From Chloranthus sessilifolius (Eukaryota > Streptophyta > Magnoliopsida > Chloranthales > Chloranthaceae), in assembly GCA_021018995.1 (NCBI GenBank), contig CM037598.1, positions 71,256,671-71,320,670 on the forward strand: a stretch of DNA of 64,000 nt, read 5' to 3'. Positions 60,201-64,000 of the stretch are shown here, piece after piece. The notes beneath the pieces were generated by a model that was not told where the DNA came from, did no database searches, and saw only the letters and a program-made list of their open reading frames with translations. The translations under genes and the position numbers were made by a program. Each line of letters opens with the position of its first letter. Positions within the stretch are counted from its first letter, which is position 1.

Positions 60201-63005
60201 CAACCTCACCTTCTTCCAATCTTCCGAATCGGGCGGCTCCATTGACTTTTTCACTCTTTTCCCTCTCCCATGAATGCATCCATCTACACCATCTTCACCA
60301 TCTTCCTCACTAACTGCACATACAATTTGGGTTATCATCCTCTAATCTTTCAAAGGCCTTTTGGAATTTTTCGGCCCTGTCCAACATCACATAAGTGTAA
60401 TTTCACCTAGTGGCTAAGTCGAGACAAACGTGACATTTGCTCTCGATTTTCTCAATCTCTACACATTGCTTCCACATTTTCCATATTTGTGGAGATGACC
60501 TCACGTATCGGATGACATTCCTCACCTTGACAATGGAGTCATGCATATCCTTCAAACCATCACGCACTATGAAATTTAAAATATGGGCACAACATCTTAT
60601 GTGCAAGTGTTCGTGCCCCAATATTGTATCTTTTCTACTTTTTGACTTCCTCCTTATGAATTGTATTAAACCATTGTTCGAACTAGCATTGTCAACAGTT
60701 ATTGTTAAAAAAAATTTGATGCCTTATTAAAGCAAACATTGCTCAACTACCTTACCTAGTGTTTCACCTTTGTGATTTTCTACTGGACAAAATTTAATAA
60801 TTCTTTTATGCATTTTCCAATCACTATCAATGAAGTGGGTAGGGAGACACATATAATTATAATTTTGAATGGATGTCCACGTATCCATTGTAAGGTATAA
60901 TCGTTGGCCATTAAGAAAACTCTTCAATTTAATCTTCGCATCCACAAAGACAGTCCAACAGTCTCTGACAATCGTTGTGCGGCTTGGGATTTTTGTCCAC
61001 CTAGGACAAACAACCTGCATAAATTTACGAAATCCCTCTAACTCTACAAATCTAAAAGGCAATTTGTCAATGATTAACATTTCGGCTAATGCTCTCCTAC
61101 AAGTCTCAACATTAAAAGCCACCGTTATGAGTTCTTTACCTTTAGTCTCTCCCTTCTCATTCATATCATGTTTGAAAATTAAAGTCTTTTGGTTCTTATT
61201 TACAACCCTTCCAGGATATTTAAGACACTGAGTTTCTATGTGTCTTCATTGAGCTAGTTCCATTATGTTTAGTCGTATACTTGTATGACTTTTTACAATA
61301 ATTACATTCAACAATTTCTTGGCCTCCCTTTTCAGTCCACCTTACGGCCGTAAAATGATCCCAAACTATGGACCGTTGCCTACTATCTTTAATAGAAAGA
61401 GTAGCAGTGTTACTCACATTGGAGGATGGATCAGGATCACCTTCAACAGTTGGCTCACTCATCCATTTCTATGGTTGGCTTTGATACGGCATTCTTTGAC
61501 ATCTTTGATGAAGCCATCTAATATAAAGAGAACACAAAGATGGAGTCAACTCGGAAACTCGGAGACCCTAATCCAACTCACATTGGATTAGGGTATATAT
61601 ATAATATACCCGAGTTGGTATATATAATATACCAACTCACATTGGTTTGGTTTGGAAATCTAGAAACCGACTAGGACCGGTTTGGTTTATGGTTTTGGTC
61701 CAAAACCGACCAAACCGAACCGAATACACCCCTAGAACCAAAGAATAAAGATAATAGGACAAAGAACTTACATGATGTAGGGTTTTCTTCTTTGGATTAT
61801 GGTCTTCACTTTCTTTAGAATTTTTTTTTGCGGCAGCCGGCTTCGCAGATCGTGAAATCGCGAGGCTTCAAAAGTGGGCTTAGGCAATTTCCAAAAAAAA
61901 AAAAGAGGGCTAGCTTAGGGTTTTTAGTAGGCGTTGGAATAGAAGTAGAGTATGAGGGAATAGAGAGGGCCGACAGGCTTTCTTTAGTGTTTACTCTTTA
62001 GGAATAGGTGACTAGGTAGGTTTTATATAAAATATGAAATTTAACTTTAAATGCCCTTTAAAATTTAGCAAAACCCCCGCCTCTCCCTATATATATATAT
62101 ATACTTACAACTAGGTTCGGCTTGGAATCGAAACCAAAACCAAACTTTTCGGTTTTCCTTTTTTACAAACCAAACCCAAACCGGTACCCATCCAAACCAG
62201 ACCAAACCCGGCGGTTTAGTTCGGTTTGGTCGGTTCGGTCCAAAAACTGCACAGCCCTAATGAAGACACAGGTTCGAGTCCGGAGAGATGCCACTTGGTG
62301 TGTAAAAAGCCAAAGGTTAGGTCTGTATCCCGTCCACCCCTCTCCTAGTGGCCTTTTTTTCTGATCGCCAATGGAAATCCATTCACACTTTTAGAGAGGG
62401 CAACTGCATGGCTGATACCTTGCAACTTTTGCCTTAAATTCTACCTGTAGCTCTGTTTCTTCTCTGCTATTGAATGCCAAAAAACACTAAATGGGTCACC
62501 TGATGGGGCTGCATAATGTACGAGTGTCTTACATTAGTAGGGGTGATGGCAATGCCAAAGCTTCTATTAATGTCATACATTTCCATTACCTCTTAAGGTT
62601 GTAATTCTTCCAATTGTTCAATAGTATTGTTGCTTATTTCTCAAATATAGGCATACATATACACAGGTAACACACAATGGGTCCATTTATCGAATGTTCA
62701 CCTCTCTGCCTTTCACTTGGTTATAGTTAAGCAATACCATCTGATTACTGGATTCTGACTGTAATATTTTGCTTATATTCTTCATCAACTGAGATGTTCA
62801 ACTTTTGTTCTTTCAGCATTAGTTGTTCATAATAGGAAGAGATATGACTTTCTTTCAGGTAATTTCTACCAGGAACATTTCCTTACTTTGCATGCCTGTT
62901 CTGCCTTATTTGATCTTCATTCCGGCCTTTGTTTATTTAGATTTTGTGCCCGAGAAACTGATGGCTGAGGATGCCCTGTCGGAGATGGCGTTAGCTGGAA
63001 CATGA
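48104..63005 (+). CDS. Host gene 2: NF-YC10/DPB3-type histone-fold protein (DNA polymerase epsilon subunit/CHRAC1-like)
   Basis: Four exons, 48104-48268, 52668-52752, 62817-62858 and 62941-63005 (TGA), join in phase to give 118 residues, a usual length for this family. Residues 1-25 are a basic/glycine tail. The histone fold then runs FPISRVKRLTRCDAK (helix 1), NQDAVFLIKKAAEQFVELF...YAYAKQEH (long helix 2), ISYKHLSLVVHNRKRYDFLS (helix 3) and DFVPEKLMAEDALSE (C-terminal helix). In the family such proteins pair with an NF-YB-like partner in DNA polymerase epsilon or chromatin-accessibility complexes in the nucleus. All donors are GT and all acceptors AG, and no frame damage is seen, so the gene looks functional. 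A general NF-YC subunit is less likely because of the YKHLS...FDFLSDFVPEK-type ending. Confidence 0.88.
48653..48898. mobile_element. MITE of about 245 bp
   Basis: The ends TTTTTAATGACGAAAACG and CACTTTTTCGTCATAAAAAA are inverted repeats. Inside, GGTGGGCTGGCCCCGAAGCA and GGTGGGCTGACCTCGAAGTA form an imperfect direct repeat. Superfamily not determined. Confidence 0.65.
49858..50045. repeat. Pyrimidine-rich tandem repeat
   Basis: CCCTTTCCCAAAACCTGCTT and the following CCCACCCTCTCCCTA recur about 60 bases apart within a long C/T-rich tract. Looks like slippage-expanded low-complexity DNA. Confidence 0.75.
50090..51310 (+). mobile_element. LINE ORF1 fragment
   Basis: The plus strand encodes GKGLHLKILPAGRFLIIFMD, WMEKWRLNFNGIRKL, ECWICIRGLQMHVWNPTMVQ and GSGRLWLAAGAWWDISLI, an order typical of the DUF4283 domain of plant L1 ORF1. 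A lysine-rich tail (TKKKKRNKRKHKRG near 51245) follows. Multiple stops and shifts show decay, and no ORF2 follows before the exon at 52668. Confidence 0.6.
51660..51810. repeat. CGATAC-motif repeat, copy 2
   Basis: Contains CCGATACGTATCG, GGCGATAC and GGTATGTATCGGATGATAC. Same word family as at 4665, 53445 and 55195. Ends not determined. Confidence 0.45.
52668..52752 (+). CDS. Host gene 2, exon 2
   Basis: Begins EQFVELFAEDAYAYAKQEHK after a GATTACAG acceptor and ends with the first base of a serine codon before GTAAGT. The join to exon 1 reconstitutes helix 2 of the histone fold without gap. Confidence 0.9.
53445..53580. repeat. CGATAC-motif repeat, copy 3
   Basis: Contains AACGATACGTGTATCGAG, GGTCGATACCTGCCGATAC and GATATGTATTGG. 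Related by words to the other three copies. Confidence 0.45.
54870..55960 (+). pseudogene. Ty3/Gypsy gag fragment (fossil)
   Basis: The plus strand holds a gag core (DRKFEECIMRC, LSRFRTGLCPELQKELMLHI, LKECYLIVQELERYLK), a zinc-knuckle region (RCYKCHGFGHYDKHR near 55595) and the beginning of a protease-like segment near 55900. It is interrupted by the palindromic element at 55195-55423 and otherwise decayed. No LTR is seen, and LINE sequence begins at about 55965. Confidence 0.75.
55187..55431. mobile_element. Palindromic MITE with 8-bp target duplication, nested in gag (CGATAC family, copy 4)
   Basis: The element proper is 55195-55423 (229 bp). The ends CATGGATCAAAATATCG and CGATATTTTAACCCATG are inverted repeats, and nearly the whole interior is built of GTATCGTCCGATAC- and AATGTATCG-type palindromes. 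ATTAGGTG flanks it at 55187-55194 and 55424-55431, an 8-base duplication as made by hAT transposases. Confidence 0.85.
55965..58266 (+). mobile_element. L1-type LINE, decayed, with poly-A tail
   Basis: RT blocks KIDMEKAYDRIEWNG, LHQGDPLSPSLFIITEE (about 55978-56210) and YLGVPLFSGRLTRP (56420) are followed by zf-RVT pieces (KRRWKILWKLKIQLP, CPLC near 57610) and a C-terminal RNase H-like end (EADSKFLADCLVGGSCPWSA near 58140-58200). An A-run closes it at 58252-58266. The middle (56600-57300) is poorly conserved and includes an 18-base G-run. Many stops and shifts are present. It is a different, older lineage from the two LINEs in host gene 1, which lack the RNase H. Confidence 0.8.
59379..61462 (-). 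pseudogene. hAT transposase with BED zinc finger (RICESLEEPER/DAYSLEEPER-like), frame-damaged
   Basis: Minus-strand order: BED finger (61400-61220; VWDHFTAVRW and CNYCKKSYKYTTKHNGTSSM, ending at histidines), RNase H-fold catalytic core pieces (61164-60730; LTMDTWTSIQNYNYMCLPTH; 60621-60403; HIRCCAHILNFIVRDGL), a helical insertion (60338-59931) and the C-terminal dimerisation domain (about 59660-59440; LAIPVSTVALESTFSTASRI). All expected domains are present in the right order. The reading frame is interrupted at least four times (near 61220, 60730, 60400 and 59930), so this copy should not make a full enzyme unless some of these are introns. Confidence 0.85.
61640..61735. repeat. Internal inverted copy of the hAT left end
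   Basis: Reading the minus strand from 61735 gives TAGGGGTGTATTCGGTTCGG and continues for about 95 bases with only a few differences from 58327-58421. It lies between the BED-finger exon and the true right end. Confidence 0.85.
62122..62259. repeat. Subterminal right end of the hAT transposon
   Basis: Dense AACCAAACC/GGTTTGGT words ending at GCACAGCCCTA, immediately before the ATGAAGAC duplication. Its fit to the left end is weaker than that of the internal copy at 61640. Confidence 0.7.
62817..63005 (+). CDS. Host gene 2, exons 3 and 4
   Basis: Exon 3 (62817-62858, 42 bases) encodes SLVVHNRKRYDFLS. An 82-base intron follows, and exon 4 (62941-63005) encodes DFVPEKLMAEDALSEMALAGT and a TGA. 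The phase-1 joins on both sides are possible only with these splice sites. Confidence 0.88.
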
Positions 63006-63450
63006 TCATTGGCAAGAAGCATCAAATGTGTTTATTTACCCAAGGGGTGCTACTGTAAGGGAGTTGCACATATGGGGATTGTGAATTGCATTTCTGAATG
63101 TTGATTAATACCTCTCTACTCTTTCCCGTCATTGAGCAGTGTTCCTCAAAAAGAGCAATCCTAGAACTAAAATTTATTTTTAAATGCATGTTTTTCCAGT
63201 TTTATATATTATATATATTGAAAAATATCCAAGGTTTCATTAAAAAAGAAAAATACAATTTAATGACAAAATGGGTGTCAGTTCAGAAGCTTCGGCATTG
63301 CCATCACCTCTTACGCCAACCAACCCATAATATCAAGAAAATCTGAAATTCGGAAACTGATCATAATCTCCTACAAAACATCTTCGAGCTGAAGGAGGGA
63401 GATCTTGATAGCTTTAAAAAATTCTCTTATCGCTACTGGCCAATCCCCAA
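63006..63450. other. 3' flank of host gene 2
   Basis: Contains the presumed 3' UTR. AT-rich stretches near 63170-63240 could carry polyadenylation signals, but none is decisive. No other gene is seen. Confidence 0.4.
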
Positions 63451-64000
63451 TGATGCAGGAACTAACACGAAACCCTAGTATGGTTTGGCTGAGATTAATT
63501 TTGAATTAATGTAATTATGAAAGTAACAATTTTCTAACAAATTATCAAAGAAAATAAAGAGAATAATAATCAAGTAATAAAATAGCCCAAACTAGTGTTA
63601 CTTCTATGGTACGTTCCTTATAGGATTTAGAAGACTATGGGACTTGCAAACGAACTAGATCTCTGATAGTTTAGGGCATCGAACGAACTCACAAGTGGAT
63701 TTTTTTTATTCCATATGAAATAATAAATAGGGATCCAATGTAGAAATTATTTGGGGCCCAAGGCGAAGAAATCATGTGTTTAAGATGGTAGATTGATCTA
63801 GGATTTTGGCTCTAGAAAGATCAAATGCGCAAAAACACATGATTAATCCGAGGAAGATGGGAAATTAAAATAAATTAAAATAACCACACACTTTCACGTA
63901 TTCAGAGGTAGAAGTAGATAAGAAGGATAAGAGAAATTGGTCTCGCACCAAATCGCACACGGGTTGAAGACTCACTCTTTTAAGTTGAGAGAACACATCC
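63451..64000 (-). repeat. LTR of the same Ty3 family as at the left edge (fossil, cut by window end)
   Basis: Begins TGATGCAGGAACTAACAC and follows 3389-3850 with moderate divergence (for example AGTGTTACTT, ATCGAACGAACTC and TCTCGCACCA). The sequence to its left is not a primer site, so in minus orientation this is either a 3' LTR or a solo LTR. The rest lies off the window. Confidence 0.75.

Larger units (their letters stand above)
58319..62267 (-). mobile_element. hAT transposon with 8-bp target duplication
   Basis: The element proper is 58327-62259 (3.9 kb). It starts TAGGGGTGTATTTGGTTCGG and ends CCGAACC-like words with GCACAGCCCTA. ATGAAGAC flanks it at 58319-58326 and 62260-62267. Subterminal GGTTCGGTTTGGT words fill both ends. 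A copy of the left 95 bases is present, inverted, inside the element at about 61640-61735. The transposase is on the minus strand. The insertion lies just beyond the poly-A tail of the preceding LINE. Confidence 0.9.
52753..62816 (+). other. Intron 2 of host gene 2 (10.1 kb)
   Basis: Contains a CGATAC-type repeat, a Ty3 gag fragment with a nested palindrome, a broken LINE and a 3.9-kb hAT transposon. Stretches at 52760-53440, 53600-54860 and 62270-62800 hold no recognised gene. Confidence 0.8.

Overview
This is a stretch of plant nuclear DNA, almost certainly from a flowering plant. Two intron-containing host genes on the + strand can be followed through it, and nearly everything else is transposable elements, a fossil pararetrovirus and a plastid DNA insert. 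Families typical of plant genomes are present: Ty3/Gypsy LTR elements, L1-type LINEs with zf-RVT ends, hAT transposons and their short derivatives, a Caulimoviridae copy and a piece of plastid trnL(UAA). The very long TE-filled introns would suit a magnoliid or early-diverging eudicot, but that is only a guess.

Layout. 1-4260: the 5' half of a Ty3/Gypsy element on the - strand, with LTR, primer site, gag, protease, reverse transcriptase and RNase H; the rest lies off the left edge. 6023-41852: host gene 1, eleven exons found by reading-frame and splice-phase continuity, about 438 residues plus an unresolved first exon. It resembles the plant CANIN/FAM178 (SLF2-like) family. Exons 1-8 of the found set lie in 3.5 kb; the next two introns are about 16.3 and 15.5 kb and hold most of the mobile DNA. 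The first giant intron (9546-25850) holds tandem repeats, a fossil cavemovirus/solendovirus-like caulimovirid (13611-about 22800) with a large inverted repeat, and a 5'-truncated LINE. The second (25972-41489) holds several short TIR elements with readable target duplications, a plastid insert and a 5.3-kb LINE on the - strand.

41853-48103 is the intergenic region: a TIR element with a transposase remnant, an LTR-like stretch, and a 744-bp hAT-type element ending 75 bp before the next start codon. 48104-63005: host gene 2, four exons and 118 residues, a histone-fold protein of the NF-YC10/DPB3 (DNA polymerase epsilon subunit/CHRAC1-like) type. Its first two introns (4.4 and 10 kb) carry a MITE, LINE pieces, a Ty3 gag fragment with a nested palindromic element, and a 3.9-kb hAT transposon with a clear 8-bp target duplication. 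From 63451 to the right edge lies an LTR of the same family as the one at the left edge.

The most interesting structure is the caulimovirid copy. It is circularly permuted, and about 2.5 kb of it is present twice in opposite orientation around a 0.7-kb spacer. Because this sits inside an intron of a host gene, read-through transcription would make a long self-complementary RNA of viral sequence. Whether that feeds small-RNA silencing is inference, but it is directly testable.
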